A stretch of DNA of 64,000 nucleotides, from positions 809,543 through 873,542 of the forward strand of contig NZ_JALGBH010000002.1 in NCBI RefSeq assembly GCF_022809115.1, written 5' to 3'. This document shows, in pieces, positions 1 to 8,589 of the stretch; within the stretch, counting starts at the first letter, position 1; every line of letters begins with the position of its first letter. Below the pieces are notes generated by a model. The model was not told the origin of the DNA, did not search any database, and saw nothing but the letters and a program-made list of their open reading frames with translations. Source of the stretch: Pedobacter montanisoli (GTDB lineage: Bacteria; Bacteroidota; Bacteroidia; Sphingobacteriales; Sphingobacteriaceae). A program made the position numbers and the translations under genes.

Positions 1-92
1 GGAGTTCATTTATATGTATAGATTAAAATTTTGCTGTATTCTAAATACAACCGCTAAGTTCAATTGTTTTTAACTGGAATGCAAAAAATATA

Positions 93-2405
93 TTATTCTA
101 ATGACTTTTTATTGTAAATAAGATAGCCTATGTGAAATAGTACGCCATGTCTTTTCCGTTCATCATCGTAATAATTGTAGCTTAAACTTATAGGGCCTAA
201 AGGCGATTGGTAAACCAATCCGGTTGTAGCTGCATAATATATTTTTTCGAAAGGCTGCTGATAAGCAACTTCTTGTAAGCCTATTTTAGCAAATGCTTTG
301 TGTGGCATAAATACATAACCTTCTAGGCGCAGATCTAAATTGCGTTTTAAGGTAAATACGTTTTTTAGTCCGACTGATCCATAAGTATGCGCTTTAAAAT
401 TCTCTAAAAAAATAGATCTGCTGTCTTGTAAAGGATAAAAAGTTGGCGCTTGCAATAAAGTAGCATAATAATTATTTGAAAGTTCCTGATTAGAAAGCAC
501 AGCCTCGGCAAATGCGGCAAGGTTATAATTTTTTATTCTTAAGAAATAATTTTCGTAACTCAGTTTAACATTTACCCAGTTTTTATAATGATGCGTTAAA
601 GGACTGGGAACCTGTAAAGGCAAAATGTGCTGAAATATATTACCTGGTGTATAATTTTCTCTACCGTGGTTTACATTAAAACTGGCATAAATATATTTAC
701 CCGCAGTAGCATATTGTTTTCGGTTTAATGAATTTTTTTCAAAAGTTAAGCCTGTATTAAATCCGCTAAAAGAGGTTTTATCCAATATATCACCTACAGC
801 AAAAGTATTATTAGGACTGTAGTAGTTTGAGTTATAGATAAAAGCCGAATTTAAAACCAGTCTGCTGTTCTTGTTTAAGGGAACTCCCAGTTTAAGATCT
901 ATCTTACGATCTGTTTGTTCAATATATACAGGCTTGGGATTTTCGATAAAGATCTGGCTGGTGTTGTAATAATTCCAGTGGTTAAAAGTTATTTCAGAAG
1001 CTAAAAAGATGGGCAATTTACTCGGAAAATCTACACGACCGTTAAGTTGAGCCGCTTCATAAAATCTACCGGAATAGAAATTTGCACCAAAAGTATAGGC
1101 CTTTTTATTGATGTAATTGTATTGAATACCTAAAAATACGTTGCTAATGGGTCTGGTTGAAATATTGCCGCCAAAATCTATCTTAAAGCTTTTTTTAGGC
1201 CGGGCATAGATCTCAAAAATATAACTATCGCGAATATCATCATAAAAGATCTTGGGGTATACGGATTCAAAAGTTTCGTCGGCTACTAATTTATAGTAAC
1301 CACGTTTAATATCATCTAGGTTAAAATTAGGCTGGTCACTTTTAAATAAACGTTCTATATATTTTTTCTGTTGCGAGTTTACGCCATAAACTGCCACATC
1401 GCTAAAAATGAGATCAGATTTACGTTCATTAAATTCAATTCTTTTTTGCAGCAGTTCCTGTGGGTTAACACGTCGTTGAACGTGTTTTTTGATCTGCTCC
1501 ATATTGGCCATGGTAGCTTCGTAACCTTTTTGGATAATCTCTGCTACAGGCACAAAGTTGGTAGAGGAGTAATCGCTGAGATTGGGTTCTATGTATATGC
1601 CTTCTTTTCCTACCAGCGTAGAATCAGATTTTGCCAGAAACATATACATCAATAACCTGTTCATTAAACGATCGTCGTTTTTAGGGTATTCATTATAGGT
1701 TTTAGACGAAACATTTGCGCCGATGATAATATCAGGACTAAATTCTTTCTGCATCACATCGGCAGGGAAATTGTTATAGATACCACCATCAAAATACAGC
1801 TTATCGTTAATTCTGATGGGCCTGTAAATTAGAGGCACGGTCATACTGGCTCTCACCGCATCGGCCAAACTGCCTTTACTCATGGTAATGCTTTTTTGCG
1901 ACAACACATCAGAAACCATACAGCGATAGGGAACAAAAAGCTGGTTAAAGTTGTCTTTAGCAATGGCCGAAGCTTGCGAAAAAAGCTCCAAAAGCGCAAA
2001 ATTTAACGGAATATCATTGATCAGGCTCGATCTAAACGATAATCTTAAACCCGTATCTATATTAAGTTTGGCATTGATGCTTGAAGCATTAGGCGGATTT
2101 TTCTGAAAATAAAAGCTGTAATCGCTGGTATAACGTCCGTTTACCCAATCCTGAAAATCTTTGCTCAGGGCTATTTTTTCAATTTGGCTGGGTGAGTAGC
2201 CAGCCGCATATAAACCACCTACAATGGCTCCCATAGAAGTTCCGGTAATGTAATCTACCGGTATATTGTTTTCTTCCAGTGCTTTTAGCGTGCCAATGTG
2301 AGCAAGTCCTTTTGCACCGCCACCACTAAAAACCAAGCCTACTTTTTGGGCATGACCTATATTTAAGTTGAAGGATAATATTACGAGTACAAACAGGAAC
2401 CGCAT
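93..2405 (-). CDS. Patatin-like phospholipase with C-terminal BamA/TamA-type outer membrane barrel
   Basis: Predicted serine lipid acyl hydrolase fused to an outer membrane barrel. A signal peptide covers residues 1-20 (ending GHAQ). The patatin domain carries the oxyanion loop GGGAKG (28-33), the nucleophile elbow GTSMG (Ser57) and the catalytic Asp in DGG (Asp206), so the Ser-Asp dyad looks intact. Residues of about 330-400 resemble a POTRA segment, and the rest is aromatic-rich beta-strand sequence like bacterial surface antigen D15. The same architecture is known from patatin type V autotransporter-like proteins of the RssA/PlpD type. It stands alone, divergent from the DUF2200 gene. The substrate is not visible from sequence; phospholipid turnover at the cell surface is the family-based guess. 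The 92 bases after its stop hold nothing I can name. Confidence 0.9.
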   Translation of the reverse strand: MRFLFVLVILSFNLNIGHAQKVGLVFSGGGAKGLAHIGTLKALEENNIPVDYITGTSMGAIVGGLYAAGYSPSQIEKIALSKDFQDWVNGRYTSDYSFYFQKNPPNASSINAKLNIDTGLRLSFRSSLINDIPLNFALLELFSQASAIAKDNFNQLFVPYRCMVSDVLSQKSITMSKGSLADAVRASMTVPLIYRPIRINDKLYFDGGIYNNFPADVMQKEFSPDIIIGANVSSKTYNEYPKNDDRLMNRLLMYMFLAKSDSTLVGKEGIYIEPNLSDYSSTNFVPVAEIIQKGYEATMANMEQIKKHVQRRVNPQELLQKRIEFNERKSDLIFSDVAVYGVNSQQKKYIERLFKSDQPNFNLDDIKRGYYKLVADETFESVYPKIFYDDIRDSYIFEIYARPKKSFKIDFGGNISTRPISNVFLGIQYNYINKKAYTFGANFYSGRFYEAAQLNGRVDFPSKLPIFLASEITFNHWNYYNTSQIFIENPKPVYIEQTDRKIDLKLGVPLNKNSRLVLNSAFIYNSNYYSPNNTFAVGDILDKTSFSGFNTGLTFEKNSLNRKQYATAGKYIYASFNVNHGRENYTPGNIFQHILPLQVPSPLTHHYKNWVNVKLSYENYFLRIKNYNLAAFAEAVLSNQELSNNYYATLLQAPTFYPLQDSRSIFLENFKAHTYGSVGLKNVFTLKRNLDLRLEGYVFMPHKAFAKIGLQEVAYQQPFEKIYYAATTGLVYQSPLGPISLSYNYYDDERKRHGVLFHIGYLIYNKKSLE

Positions 2406-2532
2406 CAGTATTTTTTATGGTTTCAGTGCTTAAATTTAAAGATTATGCTTTTGTAAAGCAAAAGAGAAAGCGGTAAACTAAGGTTTTTAAGAGGCTAATT
2501 GACGCTTATCTTACAAGAATACATCTATAGGG

Positions 2533-2564
2533 TTTTTAATCGGGTTCATATTTTGGTAAATTTG
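2533..2564 (+). promoter_or_regulatory. Putative Bacteroidota-type promoter for DUF2200 gene
   Basis: The octamer TAAATTTG at 2557-2564 matches the Bacteroidota -7 consensus TAnnTTTG exactly. It lies about 40 bases before the ATG at 2605. The -33 region (GTTTTTAAT from 2532) is only a weak match to TTTG. Predicted by motif only. Confidence 0.35.
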
Positions 2565-2604
2565 GAAATAAGTAAAACCTGAAGATTAAATTAGAATCTG
2601 GAAA

Positions 2605-2967
2605 ATGAACAATAAAAATTACGAAAGAGTTTATAAAATGTCTTTTGCAGGTGTTTATCCGCATTACATTCAAAAGGCAGAGAAAAAAGGCAGAACTAAA
2701 GCAGAAGTAGATGAAATCATTTGCTGGCTAACGGGCTACGACCAAAAAGCTTTGCAACAGCAGATCGATCAAAAAACTGATTTTGAAACTTTTTTTGCTC
2801 AGGCACCTCAAATCAACCCGAATGCTTCAAAAATTACCGGAGTAATCTGCGGTTACCGCATAGAAGAAATAGAAGAAGAGCTGATGCGAAAAATCCGTTA
2901 TTTAGATAAACTGATTGATGAGCTGGCTAAAGGAAAAGCAATGAACAAAATTTTAAGACAGGATTAA
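2605..2967 (+). CDS. DUF2200 family protein
   Basis: A 120-residue cytoplasmic protein that I recognise as DUF2200. The hallmarks are an N-terminal [20 protein letters not shown] segment, an ICWLTGYD motif near residue 40, a [12 protein letters not shown] block, and [15 protein letters not shown] in the middle, ending in a helical [18 protein letters not shown] tail. Length equals the usual family length. No biochemical role is known for this family. It is followed 20 bases later by the RibD-C reductase gene in the same direction, so the two are probably co-transcribed. Nothing in it suggests a signal peptide or membrane segment. Confidence 0.85.
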   Translation: MNNKNYERVYKMSFAGVYPHYIQKAEKKGRTKAEVDEIICWLTGYDQKALQQQIDQKTDFETFFAQAPQINPNASKITGVICGYRIEEIEEELMRKIRYLDKLIDELAKGKAMNKILRQD

Positions 2968-2987
2968 TCAAGCTTAAAACCATAGTT

Positions 2988-3554
2988 ATGAGAAAGCTTA
3001 TAGCAGCAATGAATATGACCCTTGATGGGTTTTGCGATCATACATCTGGCATTCCTGATGAAGCAATACACCAGCATTATGCTGATTTGTTAAACCAATC
3101 AGGTACGGCTTTGTATGGCAGGATAACTTATCAACTTATGGAATATTGGCGACCTATTTTAGAAAATCCAACAGGAAATAAATTTATGGATGAGTTTGCC
3201 GTAGCCATAGATCGCATTCCAAAAATTGTTTTTTCTCATACCCTTAAAAATGTAGATTGGAAAAGTGCAAAACTGGCTCATCATGGGCTTAAAGAAGAAG
3301 TTTTAGCACTTAAACAACAAACAGATAAAGACATTTTGGTATGTAGCCCAAGTTTGATTGTAGCTTTAACAGAGCTTAATTTAATAGATGAGTATCAACT
3401 TTGTATCCATCCTGTTATAGCAGGAAAAGGGTTGCCTTTATTTAAAAACATACATGAAAAGATTATGCTTAAGCTCATAAAGACTAAAACTTTCGATTTT
3501 GGAGGAATAATTCTTTATTATGAACCAAAAAGAAGCGCTAAAGCACAAAGTTGA
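2988..3554 (+). CDS. Dihydrofolate reductase-like protein (RibD C-terminal domain)
   Basis: A 188-residue protein of the RibD C-terminal / YwjB-like dihydrofolate reductase fold family. The start MRKLIAAMNMTLDGFCDH is the typical first strand with the GFC(D) loop; GTALYGRITYQLMEYW is the conserved cofactor-contact region, and a late LIDEYQLCIHPVIAGKGLPLF block is the usual C-terminal signature. These proteins bind NADPH, but the substrates of stand-alone copies are generally unknown; this is not the housekeeping folA. It sits 20 bases after the DUF2200 gene. The C-terminal few residues (KRSAKAQS) look less conserved, followed by a possible remnant reading frame. Confidence 0.85.
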   Translation: MRKLIAAMNMTLDGFCDHTSGIPDEAIHQHYADLLNQSGTALYGRITYQLMEYWRPILENPTGNKFMDEFAVAIDRIPKIVFSHTLKNVDWKSAKLAHHGLKEEVLALKQQTDKDILVCSPSLIVALTELNLIDEYQLCIHPVIAGKGLPLFKNIHEKIMLKLIKTKTFDFGGIILYYEPKRSAKAQS

Positions 3555-3570
3555 GCTTTACAGCATATAA

Positions 3571-3645
3571 GTAATAGAAGACCTAGTAAGATTAGCGGCT
3601 GCTGTAGGAGCGGGCAATGTAATGATTACCTACACGGGTATATAA
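3571..3645 (+). pseudogene. Possible 3' remnant of a lost gene
   Basis: Between two stops there are 24 open codons reading VIEDLVRLAAAVGAGNVMI and then TYTGI before TAA. It has no start codon and no RBS, yet the amino acid pattern looks protein-like (amphipathic helix then strand), as if it were the C-terminal tail of a deleted gene. I do not recognise the family. It may equally be chance. Confidence 0.2.
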
Positions 3646-3680
3646 ATAATGAAAGAAAGTTAATTGGAAAACATAAGGCA

Positions 3681-4094
3681 ATGAAACAGCACGAAAACAA
3701 TACATCAATTTTTCCAAAAGGAAATCAGTTACCAGCAGATTGGTTTAGCGGTCATGCATTTTTAACGCCACTTATTGCAAAAGACAAGAACAATGAATTT
3801 TCGGCCGGAAGCGTAACTTTCGATCCCGGAGCAAGAACCAATTGGCATACACATCCCAAAGGACAGGTTTTGATTGTTACTGAAGGTATTGGATGGTATC
3901 AGGAAAAAGGTAAACCCGCACAGCCTATAAAAAGGGGCGATGTAGTTAATATTCCTGAAAATGTAGAACATTGGCATGGTGCAACAGCCACACATAAAAT
4001 GGTACACATTGCCATTACCAATTATGTGGGAGAAGAACAAGTTACATGGCTACAAGCCGTAACTGATGAAGAATATAAACAGGTAAATGGTTAA
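3681..4094 (+). CDS. Cupin-domain metal-binding protein
   Basis: A single-domain cupin of 137 residues. The first cupin motif is TNWHTHPKGQ (His56, His58, Gln62) and the second is IPENVEHWHG (His97, His99), giving the HxH...Q...H ligand set seen in manganese-binding cupins related to hydroxynitrile lyase-like proteins and to proteins annotated next to carboxymuconolactone decarboxylases. No signal peptide. Role is uncertain: a small-molecule lyase, isomerase or dioxygenase is possible. It is followed by a strong hairpin terminator, so it ends its transcript; the DyP peroxidase gene after it has its own start region. Confidence 0.85.
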   Translation: MKQHENNTSIFPKGNQLPADWFSGHAFLTPLIAKDKNNEFSAGSVTFDPGARTNWHTHPKGQVLIVTEGIGWYQEKGKPAQPIKRGDVVNIPENVEHWHGATATHKMVHIAITNYVGEEQVTWLQAVTDEEYKQVNG

Positions 4095-4125
4095 TATCAG
4101 TTAATGATTTATATAGAATACAATT

Positions 4126-4156
4126 GAAGAGGGAGCCTTTTTCCCTCTTCTTATTT
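4126..4156 (+). terminator. Rho-independent terminator after cupin gene
   Basis: A perfect 9-bp stem (GAAGAGGGA at 4126-4134, TCCCTCTTC at 4142-4150) with a 7-base loop, followed by TTATTT. It lies 32 bases after the cupin stop. Confidence 0.8.
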
Positions 4157-4251
4157 GGGTTGGATAATATAAAAATACATTCAAATTATTTCATACATAC
4201 TTAAAGCAATACTTTTAATAAATTTGATACATAATCATAACCATACCTGCT

Positions 4252-5184
4252 ATGCCAATAAACCCTCAAAACGTAACCGATTATCCTAATAACAATACTT
4301 ATTTTCTGGTATGGAACTTTAGGGAAGACGTACCTGTAGAAAATATCAAGCTGGTATTTCAGAGAATATGTGCTTTGGTTATTAATCTCAATAATTCTGC
4401 ATTAGATCGTTTTCCTAATTATAAAGCAAGCTGTGTAATGGGCATAGGTTATGATGCCTGGTTAAAACTGGATTTACCTAAACCACTGCCTAAAGAGCTT
4501 AAAAATTTTGAATCTATAACTGGCAGTAAACATACGGCAATTGCCACTAAAGGTGATTTACATTTCCATATCCGTTCTGATGAAAAAAGCTTTGCTTTTG
4601 ATATGGCTTCGGTAATTACAGATGCCATGAAAGACATTGCAGATTGTGTAGGAGAGGTGCAGGGTTTTCGCTATTGGGACAGTCGCTCTATTTTAGGTTT
4701 TGTAGATGGAACAGAAAATCCGCATGGTGCAGATCGCGATTTTTTTGCGGTTATTGATGAGCAGGACCCGGCTTATAAGGGCGGGAGCTATCTTTTTGTG
4801 CAGAAATACATCCATAATCTGGATGCCTGGAAATCGCTTTCAATAGAAGAGCAGGAAAAGGTAATGGGCCGTACAAAAGAAAATGATATTGAAATGAGCG
4901 ATGACGTAAAACCTAAAAATTCGCATATCGCTTTGGCTAATATTGGTGATGATTTTAAAGTAGTGAGAGATAATATGCCTTTTGGAAATGTGACCAGCAA
5001 CGAAATGGGAACTTATTTTATTGCTTATGCAAGCACTTTTAGTACGGTAGAAAAAATGCTGACCAATATGTTTGTAGGTAATCCCCCGGGTAATTATGAT
5101 CGTATTTTAGATTTTAGTACTGCTCAAACAGGAACCCTCTTTTTTGTACCTTCATTGGATCTGCTGGATGAATTTTCGGGATAA
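4252..5184 (+). CDS. Dye-decolorizing (DyP-type) haem peroxidase
   Basis: A 310-residue DyP-type peroxidase, close in size to the YfeX/TyrA group. The diagnostic GxxDG motif is present as GFVDGTENP (149-157), with catalytic Asp152; the proximal haem ligand is probably His225 in KNSHIALAN, and Arg239 in VVRDN is the likely distal arginine. No Tat or Sec signal is seen, so it is cytoplasmic or loaded into an encapsulin; I see no encapsulin gene here. Family enzymes use hydrogen peroxide to oxidise dyes and phenolics; the physiological substrate is unknown. It lies 35 bases before the nitronate monooxygenase gene, an oxidative-chemistry pairing that may form one transcript with the GNAT gene. 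Confidence 0.92.
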   Translation: MPINPQNVTDYPNNNTYFLVWNFREDVPVENIKLVFQRICALVINLNNSALDRFPNYKASCVMGIGYDAWLKLDLPKPLPKELKNFESITGSKHTAIATKGDLHFHIRSDEKSFAFDMASVITDAMKDIADCVGEVQGFRYWDSRSILGFVDGTENPHGADRDFFAVIDEQDPAYKGGSYLFVQKYIHNLDAWKSLSIEEQEKVMGRTKENDIEMSDDVKPKNSHIALANIGDDFKVVRDNMPFGNVTSNEMGTYFIAYASTFSTVEKMLTNMFVGNPPGNYDRILDFSTAQTGTLFFVPSLDLLDEFSG

Positions 5185-5219
5185 ATAATTTTAAGAGAGC
5201 TAATGTAATAAATAATATC

Positions 5220-6278
5220 ATGCACTGGAAAAACGATTTAAGCCGCTTATTGAACATTGAATATCCCATTATTCAGGCACCGATGTTGGGTACTGCGACA
5301 CCCCAAATGGTGGCTGCTGCAGCTAAAGCAAATTGTTTAGGTGCTTTGCCTTTGGGCGATCTTCCGGCCGATAAATGTGTTGAAATTATCCGTGCTACCA
5401 AACAACTCACAAACGCGGTTTTCGCGGTCAATATTTTTGTGAATGATATTCCTGAAATTACAGACGAACTGAGAGCACAATACAAGACTGTCAAAAATTT
5501 TATTACGCAATTAGCCAATCAACATCATATAGAAGTTCAGTTACCTGAAATTGAAGAAATTAAGGTTAACAGCTATCATGAGCGTATAGATGCCATGATT
5601 GCAGAAGACTGCAAAATTGTAAGTTTTACCTTTGGTAACCTTGATGAGCAAAGTATTCATCGGTTAAAAAGCAGCGGAATTAAACTAATTGGAACCTGTA
5701 CTTCGGTAAATGAGGCTGTTATTTTAGAAAAATCGGGTATTGATCTCATTTGTGTACAAGGCATTGAGGCTGGCGGACACAGGGGTACTTTTGTGAATGC
5801 GGACATTCCCGAAATAGGAGGTATGTCGCTCTTATCAAAAGTTTATGATAGTGTAAGCGTTCCACTGATCTATGCCGGAGGTATTTACAATGGAAGAACA
5901 TTAAAGGCAGCGCAGGCTCTGGGCGCACAAGGTTTTCAAATTGGCAGCCTGTTGTTAGGTTCTGCCGAGAGTGCTTTAATGGAATTTGAAAAGCAACGCC
6001 TAAGAAATCTCAATGAAAAAGATATTGTACTCACTAAAAGTTTTTCGGGGCGTTATGCCAGAGGTATTAAAAATACCTTTGTAAACGCGGTTGAGGCCAA
6101 TCAACAAATTCTGCCTTATCCGTACCAAAACAAGCTTACGGCCGAATTGCGAAGAATAGCAAGAATAAACCATAATGCAGATTTTGTAAATATCTGGACC
6201 GGACAATCTATTAATGCCTACAGTGGAAAATCTACAACCGAAATTCTTGAAAACTTAATTAAAGAAGCAGAAAAATGA
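5220..6278 (+). CDS. Nitronate monooxygenase (2-nitropropane dioxygenase family)
   Basis: FMN-dependent TIM-barrel enzyme of 352 residues. Seen motifs are the N-terminal YPIIQAPMLG, the phosphate/FMN region CVQGIEAGGHRG (about 178-189, with the His of the AGGH motif), and YAGGIYNG followed by the FMN-phosphate-binding stretch ALGAQGFQIGSLLL. Class I nitronate monooxygenases detoxify propionate-3-nitronate and similar nitronates. The length and motifs fit, though many annotated members have untested substrates. Its stop overlaps the start of the GNAT gene (ATGA), showing translational coupling. Confidence 0.88.
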   Translation: MHWKNDLSRLLNIEYPIIQAPMLGTATPQMVAAAAKANCLGALPLGDLPADKCVEIIRATKQLTNAVFAVNIFVNDIPEITDELRAQYKTVKNFITQLANQHHIEVQLPEIEEIKVNSYHERIDAMIAEDCKIVSFTFGNLDEQSIHRLKSSGIKLIGTCTSVNEAVILEKSGIDLICVQGIEAGGHRGTFVNADIPEIGGMSLLSKVYDSVSVPLIYAGGIYNGRTLKAAQALGAQGFQIGSLLLGSAESALMEFEKQRLRNLNEKDIVLTKSFSGRYARGIKNTFVNAVEANQQILPYPYQNKLTAELRRIARINHNADFVNIWTGQSINAYSGKSTTEILENLIKEAEK

Positions 6279-6772
6279 TAGAAAATTTAGATTTAAAAAT
6301 AATTATGCTCAGCTTTCACCAGCTGTCTGCCTATATAGAACCTGGAAAACTTGAAAATGAATTGGGTTTAAAGTTAAACAACAGGGTGGTTTCAGAAAAA
6401 GTAAAAGCAAAGATCACCACACAGATCTTGCCTGAAATAAAAGAAGGTAAAGCTGAAAATGTCTTCTTTACGTTTTGGATCATTATAGATAAGCAGAAAA
6501 ATGAGATTGCTGCCGAGTTTTGTTTTAAAGGACTGCCTGTTAACCAAAAAGCTGAGATTGGTTATACTACATTTCCCCAGTTTCAGAACAGGGGTATCAT
6601 GACCCAAGCCTTGCAGGAAATTAGTAAGTGGATTTTTGAATATACAGATTTGAATGCCATTTTAGCCCAAACCAGCCCTCAAAATTTGGCTTCTATAAAA
6701 GTACTGGAAAAATCATCTTTTAAGCTGATCAAAGCCGAACCTGAAAACATGATTTGGGAAAGAACGAGATAA
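6275..6772 (+). CDS. GNAT family N-acetyltransferase
   Basis: A 165-residue acetyltransferase of the RimJ/RimL-like branch. The strand AEIGYTTFPQFQNRGIMTQA (about 95-115) is the acetyl-CoA pyrophosphate-binding motif A (Q/RxxGxG/A-like, here QNRGIM), and the late block LNAILAQTSPQNLASIKVLE is motif B with the typical N-x-x-S-x-x-V-L-E. The start ATG overlaps the upstream stop by 4 bases. The substrate is unknown; it may acetylate an amine, a peptide N-terminus or an antibiotic. Confidence 0.85.
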   Translation: MIENLDLKIIMLSFHQLSAYIEPGKLENELGLKLNNRVVSEKVKAKITTQILPEIKEGKAENVFFTFWIIIDKQKNEIAAEFCFKGLPVNQKAEIGYTTFPQFQNRGIMTQALQEISKWIFEYTDLNAILAQTSPQNLASIKVLEKSSFKLIKAEPENMIWERTR

Positions 6773-6789
6773 AAGCTTGTGATCCGAAC

Positions 6790-6987
6790 TTATAACCGAT
6801 GCTGTGTAGGCCAGGGTTTACCTTTACCCGTTTCGCAAAATAATTTCAAACTTTTGAGAAACTGCGCCCAGGTATAACTGCATTCAGCAAACATGGGTGT
6901 ATAATCTTTCCAGTTATCGTGATGAAAGGTCAATAAGGTACATAGATCATTTGCCCAGTTATTACAACATCTCTTTGGCTGTTTAAG
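6790..6987 (-). pseudogene. Truncated SRPBCC/AHSA1-type gene (3' remnant)
   Basis: On the minus strand, directly after the stop of the neighbouring secreted-protein gene, an open frame of about 65 codons ends at a stop at 6790-6792. It reads through NWANDLCTLLTFHHDNW and ends WAQFLKSLKLFCETGKGKPW then PTQHRL. This ending is the one I know from Bacteroidota START/AHSA1 (SRPBCC) proteins, whose last residues are typically W-x-x-F-L-x-S-L-K-x-Y-x-E-T-G-x-G-x-P. The start and N-terminal two thirds are missing, so this is a remnant cut at the left edge of the toxin-immunity island. Confidence 0.6.
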
Positions 6988-7719
6988 TTAAAAATCCTTG
7001 ACAATATCAGCCATTCCTTCTCCCATGCTGTTTAGAAAATCATCATAAGAGTTTAGAAATTTTGCATTTTTAGGGAGTTTAAAAATCTCGTAATTTATTT
7101 TGCTTGCAATAGCATTGCTGGTTAAGATCTCTGTAACCTCGTAGGTTCTTATCAATACACCATCTTCTCTGGAATGAACGGGATGATATTTTACAAACTT
7201 CAAAACAAGACCTGTTAGTTTGCTTGAAACAAATGAGAAAGGTGTTATTGTTTTGAATACAGGAGCGATATATAATACATGGTGAATAGTGTCATAAGGT
7301 TGACGTTGCCCCTGTTCATTAATAAAAGCCTGAACATAATCAATGTTTACTCTTTTACATTCAAAGCCGTTTAGAAGTGTATCACTTTTTGAAACGATGG
7401 TGTCGATTTTATAAAAGACCCTGTCTTCGTCCTGATTAAATAAGTTTGAGCCAGGATATTCTGAGATCTTAATTTTTGCAATGTACGCAGTGTCTTTTCT
7501 CTTGTTATGTATAGCGTAAAGATTGTTGTCGTTTTTAGGTTTCAAGAGTTCATGAAACATGTCTTTGCTTTTATAGCAATCTTCGCCTATAGTTAAAGTG
7601 GCAAATTCAAATCTGTCAGACCTGTAATTGAATGAATAAAACTGCGCAAACAAGCTATTGGTGGCTATCAATTGAATGATAGCAACACAGAGTATTAAAC
7701 TTTTTATTTTCTTTTTCAT
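6988..7719 (-). CDS. Secreted protein of unknown function in the toxin-immunity island
   Basis: A 243-residue protein with a clear Sec signal peptide (KKKIKSLILCVAIIQLIA, cleavage probably after LFAQ at residue 26). I recognise no domain. The mature part is strand-rich with several Asp/Tyr/Lys clusters; the Y-K-I-D-T-I and G-F-E-C-K-R segments recall GLPGLI-type periplasmic proteins, but I would not assign it. Its start lies two bases after the stop of the last immunity gene, so it belongs to that transcript and could be a further component (for example a periplasmic immunity or chaperone protein) or an unrelated passenger. Confidence 0.7.
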   Translation of the reverse strand: MKKKIKSLILCVAIIQLIATNSLFAQFYSFNYRSDRFEFATLTIGEDCYKSKDMFHELLKPKNDNNLYAIHNKRKDTAYIAKIKISEYPGSNLFNQDEDRVFYKIDTIVSKSDTLLNGFECKRVNIDYVQAFINEQGQRQPYDTIHHVLYIAPVFKTITPFSFVSSKLTGLVLKFVKYHPVHSREDGVLIRTYEVTEILTSNAIASKINYEIFKLPKNAKFLNSYDDFLNSMGEGMADIVKDF

Positions 7720-7721
7720 TT

Positions 7722-8465
7722 TTAAGACAATTTCAAAAAATCATACTTGTCTTCGTATTTTTCCAATGGTCGGTACGGCAGCAATTCCTTCGGTATTAAA
7801 GGATGATCTGCCTCTACTTCTATACCCTTTAGCCAGGCTAATTTTGCGTAACCTAAGGCGGGTACAGAAATATAATCCTGGGCAATGCCCATATATTTGT
7901 TACGCTTTTTGTGATCTTTCAGTAAGAGCATCAGAGCTTCTTCAATCATTGCTTTGTCCTTTTGCAGTATCCCTTTAAAGTACATAAGATCGGGGATGTT
8001 AATCTTTCCCTTTTGTGTAGAAGCAATACGCTCATAGGTTGCTATATCTTTATCTAAAGCCTGCCAATCTTCTTTAATGATGCATTGCATTGCATGAATG
8101 AGGCTTCCGCTTTTGATGGTATGGGCAAACCAAGGGTGCGTCAAATCAGCATAACGGCTAACTAAAGATATATTATCACTTAGTATCGCCAATGTGATAT
8201 GATGAATACCGCTGTCAAGTAAACGATCTTCAAACCGCGTTATAATATGTTCATCTAAAATACCGCAGGTAAAAAAGTCTTGCTTGGCTAATTGTAAATT
8301 ATTTTCAATGAATAAATGATAAAAACCAAAAACTTGATTGCATCCCCAAAGAAACCTAATATCGCTTACATATTGGACAGGCTCTACATTCTTATCATTA
8401 ATTCTAATTACTGATTTTTGCTCATCGATCTTAGAATTTTCAAATATCTCTTTTAAGGAAAGCAT
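7722..8465 (-). CDS. Imm49-like immunity protein, copy 1
   Basis: An all-helical cytoplasmic protein of 247 residues, one of four paralogues. Its second half, from THPWFAHTIKSGSLIHAMQC (about residue 110) to DHPLIPKELLPYRPLEKYED, is nearly identical to copies at 9428 and 10304, while residues 1-105 are quite different. The arrangement of helices, the KLAWLKGIEV...IPKELLP ending and the place behind a toxin tail suggest family Imm49; that name rests on memory of the family and not on a search. Its ATG is one base after the stop of a relic toxin tail, the same spacing as for the intact toxin and its immunity gene. It presumably neutralises a toxin tip now lost. Confidence 0.75.
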   Translation of the reverse strand: MLSLKEIFENSKIDEQKSVIRINDKNVEPVQYVSDIRFLWGCNQVFGFYHLFIENNLQLAKQDFFTCGILDEHIITRFEDRLLDSGIHHITLAILSDNISLVSRYADLTHPWFAHTIKSGSLIHAMQCIIKEDWQALDKDIATYERIASTQKGKINIPDLMYFKGILQKDKAMIEEALMLLLKDHKKRNKYMGIAQDYISVPALGYAKLAWLKGIEVEADHPLIPKELLPYRPLEKYEDKYDFLKLS

Positions 8466-8466
8466 A

Positions 8467-8529
8467 CTAATAATTTGCTAATTTTAAAACTACTATATCT
8501 CCTGATGCTTTATCCACTCCGGTTACAGT
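8467..8529 (-). pseudogene. Relic toxin C-terminus 1
   Basis: Twenty codons plus stop reading TVTGVDKASGDIVVLKLANY, identical at the protein level to the last 20 residues of the intact toxin at 11043-13250, but without any upstream toxin frame. The stop is followed after one base by the ATG of immunity copy 1, as at the intact pair. Codons differ at several third positions, so it is an older homologue and not a very recent duplicate. Confidence 0.85.
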
Positions 8530-8555
8530 AAATATATTTTCTTACAACAAACCTG

Positions 8556-8589
8556 AAACAAAGCCACTCCTTATGAGTGGCTTTTGTTT
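8556..8589 (-). terminator. Terminator after immunity copy 2
   Basis: Hairpin with arms AAACAAAGCCACTC and GAGTGGCTTTTGTTT around a short loop; on the minus strand it directly follows the stop of the immunity gene at 8588 and ends in a T-containing arm. The CCACTC/GAGTGG core recurs in the terminators at 10263 and, in altered form, 9387. Confidence 0.7.
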
